A stretch of DNA of 45,697 bases from Phycisphaerales bacterium. Its GTDB lineage: Bacteria; Planctomycetota; Phycisphaerae; Phycisphaerales; SM1A02. The notes under the pieces were generated by a model, which made no database searches, had not been told where the DNA came from, and worked only from the letters and a program-made list of their open reading frames with translations. This document shows, piece by piece, positions 14,468 through 23,158 of the stretch. Location of the stretch: the NCBI GenBank assembly GCA_022446905.1, contig JAKVBT010000009.1, positions 30,633 to 76,329 of the forward strand. The letters are read 5' to 3'. Numbering within the stretch: position 1 is the first letter of the stretch; every line of letters starts with the position of its first letter. The position numbers and the translations under genes are program-made.

Positions 14468-16048
14468 GTGTCGCGATCAACATCCACTCCAACACACCAC
14501 ACGGCTGGCATCATCGATACGTTGCAGTCAGTGATTGTCGCGTTCACCTTGGCGATGATTTTCCGCGGCTTTGTCATCGAAGGCTTTGTGATTCCCACGG
14601 GGTCGATGGCACCAACGCTCATGGGTCAGCACCTCAAGATCACCAGTGGCCAGACGGGGTCGACTGTTCCTGTGGGTCTCGACAGCGGCGGGCGCATCGT
14701 TCCAGCGATGCTTCGCGACCATTTGTTGGGGCAGTCACAGCAGTTGACAGCAGCGACACCATCTTCACTGATTCCACGCGGCGGTGATCGCATCTTGGTT
14801 GCCAAACTGATGTATCCCTTTGTCGAGCCAGACCGGTGGGATGTTGTGGTCTTCAAGAATCCTGCGAACCCTGAAGGGGAGAGCGGAACCTATATCAAGC
14901 GGCTTGCAGCGCTTCCTGGCGAAACCCCATGGATTGTCGATGGCGATGTTTTCATCAAATCTCCAGCGGCAGATCGGTTCCAGATTGCGCGCAAGCCTGA
15001 CCATGTTCAGGAGGCGGTGTGGCAATTGGTCCACGACTCCAATGTCACCGCTGCGCGGCCTGCCAAACTTCCGCGACGGGCGATGGATGGGCCATGGGTC
15101 GCCACGCCGCCAGCAGATTGGACTGTGCAAGATGGCGTGTATGACAAGAGCAGCGATGGGATCGCACACTTGGAGTGGAATGACCGTCGATATCCATTGA
15201 ATGACTGGTCGGCTTACAACATGCTGATGACGGTTCCGGATTTAAATCCAGTCAGTGATCTCCGCATTGCTGCCACCATTACACCGGAAGCAGATGATGT
15301 GCAGACCACATTTGCACTGACGGCTCGGTCGCATGTCTATGAAGTGAGTGTGGCTGATGGGCGTGGGACGCTCTCGATGCGCCCTGAGCAAAAAACGGAT
15401 GCCGTGAGTAGCGTCAGTTTCGATGCTCCAGCCACCGCAAGTGGATTGCCTTGGCGCATGGTGTTCGAACATGTGGATCAGCGTTTGCGAGTCTGGATCG
15501 AAGATGAACTGGTGGCAGATCTTGCGTATGACTGGTCTCCACAGCAGCGATTGGCCAATTCAACTGGCCAGACTGAAAACGCGGAGTCTGCGCAACAAAT
15601 GCTACGACGTCGTGTGCTTAGGCCGATGTTGACGTGGACGCTCGCGGGCGGTTCGGCAGCGCTGTCCAATATGACGGTCGAACGCGACTTGTTCTATCGG
15701 GGTGGAATGCTCGGCCCGCAGTCCATGGCGAGTCAGCCGTCAGAAGAATGGGCAGATCTGGTTTCGTTGCATGCGCCAGGTGCGGCGACGCATCCTGATG
15801 CGTTGGTGACTCTTGGTCCTGATCACTTCTTTGTGTTGGGTGATAACAGTGGCCGCAGTCTCGACAGTCGGCTGTGGGGTGCGCCAGCGCCAATTGCCGC
15901 AGCACAAGTCGACGATACTCCCTTTGTCGTGCCACGGGAGCTCTTGATTGGCAAGGCCTTCAGTGTGTACCTGCCATCTATGCTCCCGGCATGGGAAGGC
16001 GGCCCGACCATCATTCCTGATTTTGGTCGATGGCGGTTCATTCACTAA
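14468..16048 (+). CDS. lepB: Signal peptidase I with a large beta-rich insert
   Basis: A 526-residue type I signal peptidase (family S26) that removes signal peptides at the outer face of the inner membrane. One N-terminal membrane helix (about residues 18-35) is followed by the Ser box IPTGSMAPTL with nucleophile Ser46. The general base is Lys113 in RGGDRILVAKL, after a spacer longer than usual. The next family segments are DVVVFKNP, YIKRLAALPGE and, near residue 458, FFVLGDNSGRSLDSR. Between these, at about residues 210-425, is an insert of some 200 residues predicted as a jelly-roll-like sheet domain (WTVQDGVYDK, AATITPEADD, LRVWIEDELVADL). E. coli LepB has about 324 residues. The protease core looks active; the insert's role is unknown. 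Confidence 0.88.
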   Translation: MSRSTSTPTHHTAGIIDTLQSVIVAFTLAMIFRGFVIEGFVIPTGSMAPTLMGQHLKITSGQTGSTVPVGLDSGGRIVPAMLRDHLLGQSQQLTAATPSSLIPRGGDRILVAKLMYPFVEPDRWDVVVFKNPANPEGESGTYIKRLAALPGETPWIVDGDVFIKSPAADRFQIARKPDHVQEAVWQLVHDSNVTAARPAKLPRRAMDGPWVATPPADWTVQDGVYDKSSDGIAHLEWNDRRYPLNDWSAYNMLMTVPDLNPVSDLRIAATITPEADDVQTTFALTARSHVYEVSVADGRGTLSMRPEQKTDAVSSVSFDAPATASGLPWRMVFEHVDQRLRVWIEDELVADLAYDWSPQQRLANSTGQTENAESAQQMLRRRVLRPMLTWTLAGGSAALSNMTVERDLFYRGGMLGPQSMASQPSEEWADLVSLHAPGAATHPDALVTLGPDHFFVLGDNSGRSLDSRLWGAPAPIAAAQVDDTPFVVPRELLIGKAFSVYLPSMLPAWEGGPTIIPDFGRWRFIH

Positions 16049-16116
16049 GCAAGGCGTGAATGGTGGATGGGGTATCGTGTAAAAGTGTGCTGTTTCAGAA
16101 CCGACGGAGGCACGAT

Positions 16117-16893
16117 ATGACTTGCAAACTTCTACTTGCTTTGGCAATGAGTGCAGTTTCGCTGGTTGGTTGTGAGGACCGTTCGGGCGATTTGCTACAA
16201 GGCTGCCTCGATAATTCAAACAACCTCACAGTTGCTGAAGTTCAAGAGCTTGTAGATCGCGGTGCAGATGTGAATGCTCGGGGGGAGTATGACTTGACTC
16301 CTTTGATGCACGTGGCGGGCGTCAACCCCAATCCTGAAGTGACCTCTGCGCTTCTGAAGGCAGGCGCAGAGATCAATGCGAAAGACTGGGTTGGCTGGAC
16401 CCCACTGTTCTACGCAGCGATGACCAACACAAATCCCATGGTGCTATCAGTCCTGCTTGGGGCAGGTGCTGAGGTGAATGCAAAGGCAAAGAGTGGTTTT
16501 ACTCCCCTGATAGCAGCAGCAGGACGTTCCAGTCCTGAAGCGATTGCAGTTTTGCTAGACGCAGGTGCTGAGTTGAATCCAAAGGGAGATTCTGTGTTTA
16601 CTCCTTTGATGCAAGCGGCATCCTTTAACAGTCCAGAAGTGATCTCGTTGCTGCTGAATGCAGGTGCTGATGTCAATGCGAGGTGTAAAACTCCGTACGG
16701 CGGCATGACTCCGCTTATGTGTGCAGCGAGATTTAGCGGTAATCCTGAGGTGTTTACAGTGCTTCTTCAGGCGGGTGCTGATGCGAAAGTAAAGAGCACA
16801 TTTGGGGAGACTGCTCTTGACTTGGCGAAGGCAAACGAAAAACTCCAAGGCACACAGGTAGTAAAAGAACTACAAGAAGCAACCAACCCGTGA
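16117..16893 (+). CDS. Ankyrin-repeat lipoprotein
   Basis: A 258-residue protein with a lipoprotein signal: MTCKLLLALAMSAVSLVGC, lipobox L-V-G-C with Cys19. After processing it would be anchored in a membrane facing the periplasm or the outside. About six ankyrin repeats follow, with the repeated pattern T-P-L-x-x-A-A...L-L-x-A-G-A-x-x-N-A-K. GGAGG at 16106-16110 lies 6 nt before ATG 16117, so the longer open frame from 16060 is not used. Ankyrin repeats bind other proteins; the partner is unknown. A terminator follows. Confidence 0.88.
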   Translation: MTCKLLLALAMSAVSLVGCEDRSGDLLQGCLDNSNNLTVAEVQELVDRGADVNARGEYDLTPLMHVAGVNPNPEVTSALLKAGAEINAKDWVGWTPLFYAAMTNTNPMVLSVLLGAGAEVNAKAKSGFTPLIAAAGRSSPEAIAVLLDAGAELNPKGDSVFTPLMQAASFNSPEVISLLLNAGADVNARCKTPYGGMTPLMCAARFSGNPEVFTVLLQAGADAKVKSTFGETALDLAKANEKLQGTQVVKELQEATNP

Positions 16894-16928
16894 TTTCTTG
16901 ATTCCTGCTCGCCAACCAACCAACCCTC

Positions 16929-16962
16929 AACCCCTCTGTACATCGCAGGGGGGTTTTTCTTT
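16929..16962 (+). terminator. Rho-independent terminator after the ankyrin gene
   Basis: AACCCCTCTG at 16929-16938 pairs with CAGGGGGGTT at 16946-16955 around TACATCG (one G-T pair), followed by TTTCTTT. It is oriented for the plus-strand ankyrin gene; the minus-strand side has no T-run. Confidence 0.85.
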
Positions 16963-17023
16963 GCGCCGCTGAGGGCGTTAGAGGAAGCATCCCGACAGTG
17001 CATGGGCGGCGCGCTATCGGGTG

Positions 17024-18913
17024 TCAGCGAAGGATTGACCGCATCTCTTGAATTGACTTGGCGGTCCGGTCTCCGAACTCTTGGAGTGGAATACTGCCAA
17101 GTTCATCAAACGCAATCGAGGTGTCTTCGTCGCTTCCGAGTTCAGTCCAACTATTCAGCATGGCCCCATCGATCGGTGTGAAACGAAGCAACTCTGGGTC
17201 TCCCTGAGGAACGAGGAATTGTCGTGGTGACTGGCGCTGCAATGATCGGCCACGTCGCCAGGCCGCGAGGTTCAGCAGCGCTCCATCAGAGAGGTCGGCG
17301 ACAACTACATCGTCAGACTCGGTCCACCCGGTTCCTGTGTAGGAAAGGTGTTCGCGAGTCCATGCAGTGGCGCGTTGGAGTCCAGCGGGATCTCTCAATG
17401 GCAGTTGTCGGAGCAGTCGGTCAAAGTCGCTGCGTGCCCCTGGGTCTGTCAGATGGTGCTTGGCATAGGCTTGAACTGGAGCTACCAGACGCATGGTGAT
17501 GCTCGCAGACAGAAGCGAAGAGGCAATATTGGGGTGATCTGCCAGGGCTGCAGCAATTCGAATCAACTGCTGAAGTGTGCGATCAGTTGTGGCGGCATCA
17601 CCTGCCTCAGTTGACCGGTCAAGCATGACAAAGAGGCCATCCAGTAAAGCCTCTTGCCCAGGAAGCCACCATGGGACGATGGCCATCAGATACTCATTGA
17701 GGGGTTCGGGATAGGACGCGGTCTGCATGGCGCCGGCTTGGGCAAGTAACTCCTGAATCTCTGTAGTTGCTGATTCATCATCAACCCAGGGGCCGCTGGC
17801 CTGCATCGCCAATTGGCCTGCTTCAATCCACTTCCAAGCGGCGTTGCCCGTGCCACGAGATGACATGATGGAGGTCAGGCGAATCTGACAGTCTCGAATG
17901 TCTTCGACGCGTTCATTACGCTTCTTGATCACGTGTGATATTGCAGGCAGCAAGAGCGTTGCGAAAAACCCATGTGAACCTTCGCTTGCAGCTTGCTCCA
18001 AAGCCTTGATCGCTGTAATAGACGCAGCTTGATTCGGTGATTGAGCTAAGGTTGCAAGTTGACCGTATGCAACTTGCAATTTCTGGAGATCCTTTCGAAT
18101 GCTTCCGATTGTGAGCTCGGGTGGAGGTTTGGCATCTAAGCCGAGGCCGTCTACTCCGAAGAATTGCTCCATAAGATCTTGAGGCGGGGCGTCGTCCGCA
18201 GGCAGGGCATCAAGTTGTAGATGTTTGGTGATGCTCCATGTGGCAATTTCTGCTTCAAATCTCATGGATGCGGCAACATTGAAGGGATCTTGAGTCAGGT
18301 AGCGCTCTAGTGACTGATGGAGCGTCTGCCTTTGCGCTTCAGTAAGTGTGCTGCAGTCGAGAAGATGATGAATCGATTGGACGACATGTCCGGCTACGCT
18401 TTGGGCCACCACGGCATTGATGATGAGCTTGTCAGTAGCGATATGCTCGCCGATGCGGGATGCCGCCTTGATGTGCTCAATCGCGGGCTCGATTGCTCCT
18501 TGAGAAGCCTCCCAGCGTGCAGCGGCCAGCAATAGCTTTGATCCCCGCATCATGGGGCTCAGTTCTGGAACGAGTTCTTGAAACCCATTCTCTTTGAAGT
18601 CGTGCTCAAAGTCTGGCGAATCACCCGCGGAAGCGCTTCGGGCCAGATCAATCGGTTGTTTCGTGTGTGCACGCCAACGTGCTTCCATTTCAGGTGTTGC
18701 CGGAATGCCAGCATCAAGACATGTAGTGAGCCATGTGAGCTCTTCGTGCTGATCCGAGGGCATTTCTTCTTGCCACGAAATCAATTCACGGTACAAATCT
18801 GCAGAGTTGGGGCTCAGCATCGTCACGCACAGTGAGATTGAAGCCATCATCAGCATTGAGGGTCTCCACGCAGCCCGCCATTGACTCTCGAAAGGGTATC
18901 GTGCTGGGATCAC
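17024..18913 (-). CDS. Exported protein of unknown function, helical
   Basis: I do not recognise this 629-residue protein. The N-terminus has basic and aromatic residues (RYPFESQWRAAWRPS) followed by a hydrophobic stretch MLMMASISLCVTML, consistent with a signal peptide or anchor. The rest is mainly helical, rich in Ala, Leu, Gln and Glu, with repeat-like segments of TPR character (for example LLLAAARWEASQGAIEPAIEHIKAASRIGEH). The start taken is GTG 18913; ATG 18856 is an alternative but would lack the positive charges of a signal peptide. The GTG lies 5 nt from the divergent deiodinase-like gene, so the two promoters must lie inside each other's coding sequence. Confidence 0.6.
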   Translation of the reverse strand: MIPARYPFESQWRAAWRPSMLMMASISLCVTMLSPNSADLYRELISWQEEMPSDQHEELTWLTTCLDAGIPATPEMEARWRAHTKQPIDLARSASAGDSPDFEHDFKENGFQELVPELSPMMRGSKLLLAAARWEASQGAIEPAIEHIKAASRIGEHIATDKLIINAVVAQSVAGHVVQSIHHLLDCSTLTEAQRQTLHQSLERYLTQDPFNVAASMRFEAEIATWSITKHLQLDALPADDAPPQDLMEQFFGVDGLGLDAKPPPELTIGSIRKDLQKLQVAYGQLATLAQSPNQAASITAIKALEQAASEGSHGFFATLLLPAISHVIKKRNERVEDIRDCQIRLTSIMSSRGTGNAAWKWIEAGQLAMQASGPWVDDESATTEIQELLAQAGAMQTASYPEPLNEYLMAIVPWWLPGQEALLDGLFVMLDRSTEAGDAATTDRTLQQLIRIAAALADHPNIASSLLSASITMRLVAPVQAYAKHHLTDPGARSDFDRLLRQLPLRDPAGLQRATAWTREHLSYTGTGWTESDDVVVADLSDGALLNLAAWRRGRSLQRQSPRQFLVPQGDPELLRFTPIDGAMLNSWTELGSDEDTSIAFDELGSIPLQEFGDRTAKSIQEMRSILR

Positions 18914-18918
18914 ACGTT

Positions 18919-19605
18919 ATGGCAGCGGCACCCCAATTCATCCCATATGACCACTGGAAGCCAGATGAGCCGCCTTTGAACGCGGCGCAGCGGTTTCAGC
19001 AGTGTGTATCGAAACGACGTACGGTCAGGCATTTTTCCAATCGACCAGTGCCGAAGGAGTTGATTGAATCAATCATTGCTGCCGCGGGCAGTGCTCCGAG
19101 CGGCGCCAATAAACAGCCATGGCGATTTGTAGCGATTGATGATCCGGAAGTGAAACGTGAGATTCGAGATGGGGCTGAGGCAGAAGAGCAACTGTTCTAC
19201 GACCAAAGGGCCCCAGAACGCTGGCTTGGCGATCTCCATCAACTTGGTACCGATGCGCACAAGCCACATCTTGAGGATGCTCCGTGGTTGATTGCAGTCT
19301 TCAAACTGATGCAGGACGAGTACGACAATAATTTGTCCGGGGGGGTTTACTACGTCAATGAATCTGTTGGAATCGCCTGTGGTTTGTTACTTGCAGCAGC
19401 GCAACACGCAGGACTTGCGACCTTGACTCATACCCCGAGTCCGATGCAGTTTCTCTGTCAGATTCTTCAGCGACCAGCGTATGAGCGGCCTTTCTTGTTG
19501 ATTCCAGTAGGTTGGCCAGCGGATGATTGCATGGTTCCTGATATCACTCGCAAGCCACTCGATGAGATTATGGCGCACAACCGCTCAGGCGGGTCGTCTA
19601 CATGA
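18919..19605 (+). CDS. Iodotyrosine deiodinase-like nitroreductase-fold flavoprotein
   Basis: A 228-residue FMN flavoprotein of the nitroreductase fold, closest to iodotyrosine deiodinase (IYD). IYD reductively removes halogen from mono- and di-iodotyrosine. Matches to the human protein include KRRTVRHFS (FMN phosphate), APSGANKQPWRFV, VYYVNESVGIACGLLLAA, THTPSP and KPLDEIM at the end. The three residues that hold the tyrosine zwitterion in IYD (human Glu157, Tyr161, Lys182) align with Glu90, Tyr94 and Lys115 at the same spacing. The start ATG 18919 avoids overlap with the divergent gene; the frame is open from 18832. A TATCGT at 18897-18902 may be the -10. The stop overlaps the next gene by ATGA. 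Natural substrate unknown; a halotyrosine or related halophenol is likely. Confidence 0.85.
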   Translation: MAAAPQFIPYDHWKPDEPPLNAAQRFQQCVSKRRTVRHFSNRPVPKELIESIIAAAGSAPSGANKQPWRFVAIDDPEVKREIRDGAEAEEQLFYDQRAPERWLGDLHQLGTDAHKPHLEDAPWLIAVFKLMQDEYDNNLSGGVYYVNESVGIACGLLLAAAQHAGLATLTHTPSPMQFLCQILQRPAYERPFLLIPVGWPADDCMVPDITRKPLDEIMAHNRSGGSST

Positions 19606-20147
19606 TGTGGCTGCATTGGGTACTGACAGGCCTGTTTGCCTTGCTCGGCATGGGTTGTCTGCTGCTGGTGATTATGCAGTTGCCCGGTGTGTGGATTTTG
19701 CTTGTGCTTGGCTTGGCTGTGCAGTTGATCGATGTCACATGGATTCATGGCGACGACGCGACTGCGGGTTGGTGGGCTCTTGGCTTAGCGGCCATTCTGG
19801 CAGTCATCGGTGAAGTGCTCGAGAATCTCGCTGGCGCCGCAGGGGCCCGTGCTGGCGGCGGATCTCGCCGCTCGATGTGGGGCGGCTTGATTGGAGGGAT
19901 CCTTGGGGCGATCTTTGGTACACCAATCATTCCAATTCCCATACTTGGAACCTTTATCGGTGCGGTCATCGGCGCATTTGCCGGAGCCTTTCTTGGCGAA
20001 GTCACCGGACCGAATCCAATGCGAACAACCGAAGCGATGAAACCTGCAGCGGGGGCAGCGACTGGGCGTGCAGCGGGCACATTGATCAAGGCAGGCATTG
20101 CTGTGGCGATCTGGCTGATCGTGCTTGCGGGCCTATTGATTCGCTAA
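19602..20147 (+). CDS. DUF456 family membrane protein
   Basis: A 181-residue integral membrane protein of the DUF456 type. Hydrophobic helices at about residues 5-45 and 60-75 are followed by the Gly-rich glycine-zipper-like core (GGLIGGILGAIFGTPIIPI, then FIGAVIGAFAGAFLGE) and a last helix at about 160-180. No enzymatic motif is visible and the function of the family is unknown. Its start overlaps the stop of the deiodinase-like gene by four bases (ATGA), so the two are translationally coupled. The gene ends 7 nt from the convergent gspE stop. Confidence 0.85.
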   Translation: MMWLHWVLTGLFALLGMGCLLLVIMQLPGVWILLVLGLAVQLIDVTWIHGDDATAGWWALGLAAILAVIGEVLENLAGAAGARAGGGSRRSMWGGLIGGILGAIFGTPIIPIPILGTFIGAVIGAFAGAFLGEVTGPNPMRTTEAMKPAAGAATGRAAGTLIKAGIAVAIWLIVLAGLLIR

Positions 20148-20154
20148 TCGATTG

Positions 20155-21924
20155 CTACGTGTCACCAGTGACGCGAAGAACTTCCGAAAGTGTTGTCTGG
20201 CCTACGGCCATTTTGTGCAAAGCATCCTCACGAAGCGTCATCATGCCTGCATTGACACAGTGTTGGCGAAGTTCATTCACGCTTGGATTCCGTGCAATGT
20301 GATCTCGCATGTCGTCATCAACTTTGAGTATCTCATGGACGCCGAGTCTTCCGGAAAGTCCAGTTTCTCGGCACGCATCACATCCACCACCCTCTACCAA
20401 ATGCTTTGCATCTACATTGATACGAGCCAGATATTCAGCGGCGGTGTCTGATACAGGGACCTTCTGCGAACATTGAGTGCAGACACGACGCATAAGACGC
20501 TGTGCTAGAACCGCATTCACTGCACCAGAAACGAGGAAGGGTTCGATGCCGATGTTGATCAGTCGCGTAATAGATGACGGGGCATCATTGGTGTGCAAGG
20601 TAGAAAGCACAAGGTGTCCGGTCAGAGCGGCCTGGATGGCAATGGTGGCTGTTTCTTGATCACGAATCTCGCCAACCATGATGACATCTGGATCCTGTCG
20701 CAATAGCGTTCGCAACGCTGCCCCGAAAGTCATGCCAATGCGATCATGAGTCTGAATTTGGGTGATGCCCTGAACTTGATACTCCACTGGATCCTCGACT
20801 GTCGAAACATTGAGGCGCTGAAGATCAAGTTCCTGAAGAGATGCGTAGAGGGTTGTGGTCTTACCTGATCCAGTAGGTCCGGTCACCAGCAGAATGCCGT
20901 GTGGCTTGGCAATCTGCGCTTGCCAATCAGTGAGCAGATCATCGCGGAATCCAAGTTTTTCAACGGGCACCTGCACACTTCGATTATCGAGCAGTCTCAT
21001 TACGGTCTTTTCGCCGTGTGGGGTGCGAGCGGTAGACACTCGCAGATCTAGCGGTCTGCCAAACACCTGAACACGGATGCGGCCGTCTTGCGGAAGTCGT
21101 CGTTCGGCAATATCCAGCGAAGCCATAATCTTGATGCGGCTTGTAATCGAAGCGAGCATCTTTCGTGGCGGGTTCATGGTTTCATAGAGCACCCCATCAA
21201 TGCGCAGGCGAACACGGACTGCGGACTCAGAGGGCTCAATATGTATGTCGGATGCGCCTTCGCGTACGGCTGTTTGGATGATGTGATTCACATAGCGAAC
21301 GACTGGCGAGCTGCTCCCATCGTCGCACTCTTCTTCAGCGGCGGCCTCGACTACAGAGACGTCATCTTCAGCAGCATCAGCAAGAAGCTCCTCAACATCG
21401 AGATCTTCTTCCGTTTCGCTCTTTAATGTGTTGAGCAGTGCGGTGATGGTGCTTGGCCCACAAAGCACCTGCGTGAGGCGTTGGCCTCCAAGCATCGCTC
21501 GCACCTCATCTAGCGTCGCAAGGTCATCAGTGCTCGACATTGCCAGTCGAACTCGGTCCTGATCATCTGCGAGTGGGAGAATGCCGGAAGATTCACAGTA
21601 CTCAATGCCAAGTGTGTTCAGTGCCTTTTCGTGGATGTCATCCTTGTTTGGCATGACATAGTCAACACCAACATGTTCGGCAACCACTTGTAGCAGACTG
21701 TGTTCATCTGCGCCCATATTGAGCAGAACCTGCGCAATAGAGCTTCCTGGTGTCTGTTTCAGTACGCGGCGTGCGGTGTCAACCTGGGCGCGGTCAATCA
21801 CGCCACGCTCAATAAGCGTGTCTCCGAGGTCGCAAAAGTTAGGTGCAGACTGCGCATCAGGCAGCCAAAGATCGTGCAAAGTGGAGTCAGTAGATTTGGA
21901 TTGCTTGGTCATCAGTGTGCTCAA
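20155..21924 (-). CDS. gspE: GspE/PilB-type secretion or pilus assembly ATPase
   Basis: A 589-residue hexameric ATPase that drives pilin or pseudopilin assembly. An N-terminal MshEN-like domain (LGDTLIERGVIDRAQ...) precedes the catalytic part: SDIHIEPSE, Walker A GPTGSGKTTTLYA, the Asp box, Walker B-like IMVGEIRDQETA and the His box. Two Cys pairs (CTQC and CDAC) form the zinc site typical of GspE and PilB. The start is TTG 21924 because it overlaps the pilP-like stop as TTGA, as at the pilM/pilN junction; ATG 21912 is an alternative. Last gene of a five-gene operon. Type IV pilus and type II secretion ATPases cannot be told apart from sequence alone. Confidence 0.9.
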   Translation of the reverse strand: MSTLMTKQSKSTDSTLHDLWLPDAQSAPNFCDLGDTLIERGVIDRAQVDTARRVLKQTPGSSIAQVLLNMGADEHSLLQVVAEHVGVDYVMPNKDDIHEKALNTLGIEYCESSGILPLADDQDRVRLAMSSTDDLATLDEVRAMLGGQRLTQVLCGPSTITALLNTLKSETEEDLDVEELLADAAEDDVSVVEAAAEEECDDGSSSPVVRYVNHIIQTAVREGASDIHIEPSESAVRVRLRIDGVLYETMNPPRKMLASITSRIKIMASLDIAERRLPQDGRIRVQVFGRPLDLRVSTARTPHGEKTVMRLLDNRSVQVPVEKLGFRDDLLTDWQAQIAKPHGILLVTGPTGSGKTTTLYASLQELDLQRLNVSTVEDPVEYQVQGITQIQTHDRIGMTFGAALRTLLRQDPDVIMVGEIRDQETATIAIQAALTGHLVLSTLHTNDAPSSITRLINIGIEPFLVSGAVNAVLAQRLMRRVCTQCSQKVPVSDTAAEYLARINVDAKHLVEGGGCDACRETGLSGRLGVHEILKVDDDMRDHIARNPSVNELRQHCVNAGMMTLREDALHKMAVGQTTLSEVLRVTGDT

Positions 21925-22568
21925 GGTTTGGGCAAAATCGCCTCATGCGTCACTTCCATAGAGGGGTCGGCGAGTTGAACGTGGATGCCGCTGGAGTTGA
22001 CTGCCATGAGCGTCAGGTTGACATTGTCAGGTAGCTCAACGGCCTCGTTGAGGCGAACGGTATGACCATCAATGATGGCCATCGTTGTTCGACCGCGGAG
22101 CACCATGGAGACATGCATCTCACTGACCAACGATTGCAGTTCCTCTTCGCGGACAAGCTGCCTTGATGGCCCGCGATGTCCTGAGGTTTCGGCGACTACT
22201 GCCTGCAATGTGCCAGGAAGAATAAATGGATTCATATGCACAGCACGAACCGCATGTCTAGCACGAGATTGGTCGCTGTGGGATAGCGTGGCAATGGCAT
22301 TGGATGCAGTGTCACTGTTTGAATGGGAATCACTTGGCAGTAAGTATGATTCAATGGTGCGCTGAGCCTCTATCTGAGCAGTGGCAGTGGCTGGTCCGCC
22401 CACAAAAAAACGCATGCCGACAATGATCACGGCACCGCCACCGATCACCAACGACATGACGGTGATGCGCCGTTTCCGTTCACGTGAGAACGGAGATTCA
22501 GCTATTGGCTCAAAAGTCTGTTCTGTTTCGATGTCACTGCCAGTGACTTCAACATCAGACCAAGTCAT
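21921..22568 (-). CDS. PilP/GspC-like inner-membrane protein
   Basis: A 215-residue bitopic protein: a cytoplasmic N-terminus of about 35 residues, one membrane helix (about 36-57, VMSLVIGGGAVIIVGMRFF) and a periplasmic part. The C-terminal 75 or so residues (MVLRGRTTMAIIDGHTVRLNEAVELPD...) look like the small beta domain of PilP and GspC that contacts the secretin. Identification rests on that domain plus its place after PilM-, PilN- and PilO-like genes. Starts and stops overlap neighbours by ATGA and TTGA. Confidence 0.65.
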   Translation of the reverse strand: MTWSDVEVTGSDIETEQTFEPIAESPFSRERKRRITVMSLVIGGGAVIIVGMRFFVGGPATATAQIEAQRTIESYLLPSDSHSNSDTASNAIATLSHSDQSRARHAVRAVHMNPFILPGTLQAVVAETSGHRGPSRQLVREEELQSLVSEMHVSMVLRGRTTMAIIDGHTVRLNEAVELPDNVNLTLMAVNSSGIHVQLADPSMEVTHEAILPKP

Positions 22569-23158
22569 GGTCGGTCTCCTGCCTCAGCCAACGTAGGAAC
22601 GCTGTCCGAGAAGTACACACTCAGCACAAATTGAGCCGCAATTGAGCCCGGGGGAAGTTCGTTGCCGGGGCCACGCAATTGCATGCCGGATTCTTGAATG
22701 GACATCTCTGCGATGCGGGTGATTCGTGGAAGTCCCTCGAGATCAATGAGAAACCGGTAGAAGCCTTCAAACGGCCCACTCATTGAGACTTCTAATGGAA
22801 GTTCCATATACAGACCAGAAGGTACGGCTGGCTTTGTCTTAAATGAGCGCACAGTCAGTCCGTTGCGTTCGGCAATCTGCCAGGTTTGTTCGAGTACAAC
22901 TTCTACATCTCGTCGTGGAGGCAGTTTGGCTTCAATCTGCGTTACCAAATTTTCAGCGGTTGCTAATGCATCCTCAAGATCTGGAATGCGACGAGTTAGA
23001 AGTGCCACTTTCTCCAGTTCTGTATTGCGCGAGTCAATTTCCTGGATAGCTCGGTCAATTTCCTGCTGTTGAGGCTGGAAAACAAGCACCCAAGAGAGCA
23101 CTGGTATGCAGACCAAAGTAAAGACAAAGCCTGTTTGGCGGAGGGTTTTGTTTGTCAT
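22565..23158 (-). CDS. pilO: PilO-like pilus/secretion assembly protein
   Basis: A 197-residue protein with a short cytosolic start, one membrane helix (about residues 10-27), a coiled coil (EIDRAIQEIDSRNTELEKVALLTRRIPDLEDAL in part) and a periplasmic ferredoxin-like domain containing EVSMSGPFEGFYRFLIDLEGL, the typical PilO/GspM-type segment. It forms part of the inner-membrane alignment complex with PilN and PilP. ATGA overlaps on both sides. Confidence 0.78.
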   Translation of the reverse strand: MTNKTLRQTGFVFTLVCIPVLSWVLVFQPQQQEIDRAIQEIDSRNTELEKVALLTRRIPDLEDALATAENLVTQIEAKLPPRRDVEVVLEQTWQIAERNGLTVRSFKTKPAVPSGLYMELPLEVSMSGPFEGFYRFLIDLEGLPRITRIAEMSIQESGMQLRGPGNELPPGSIAAQFVLSVYFSDSVPTLAEAGDRP

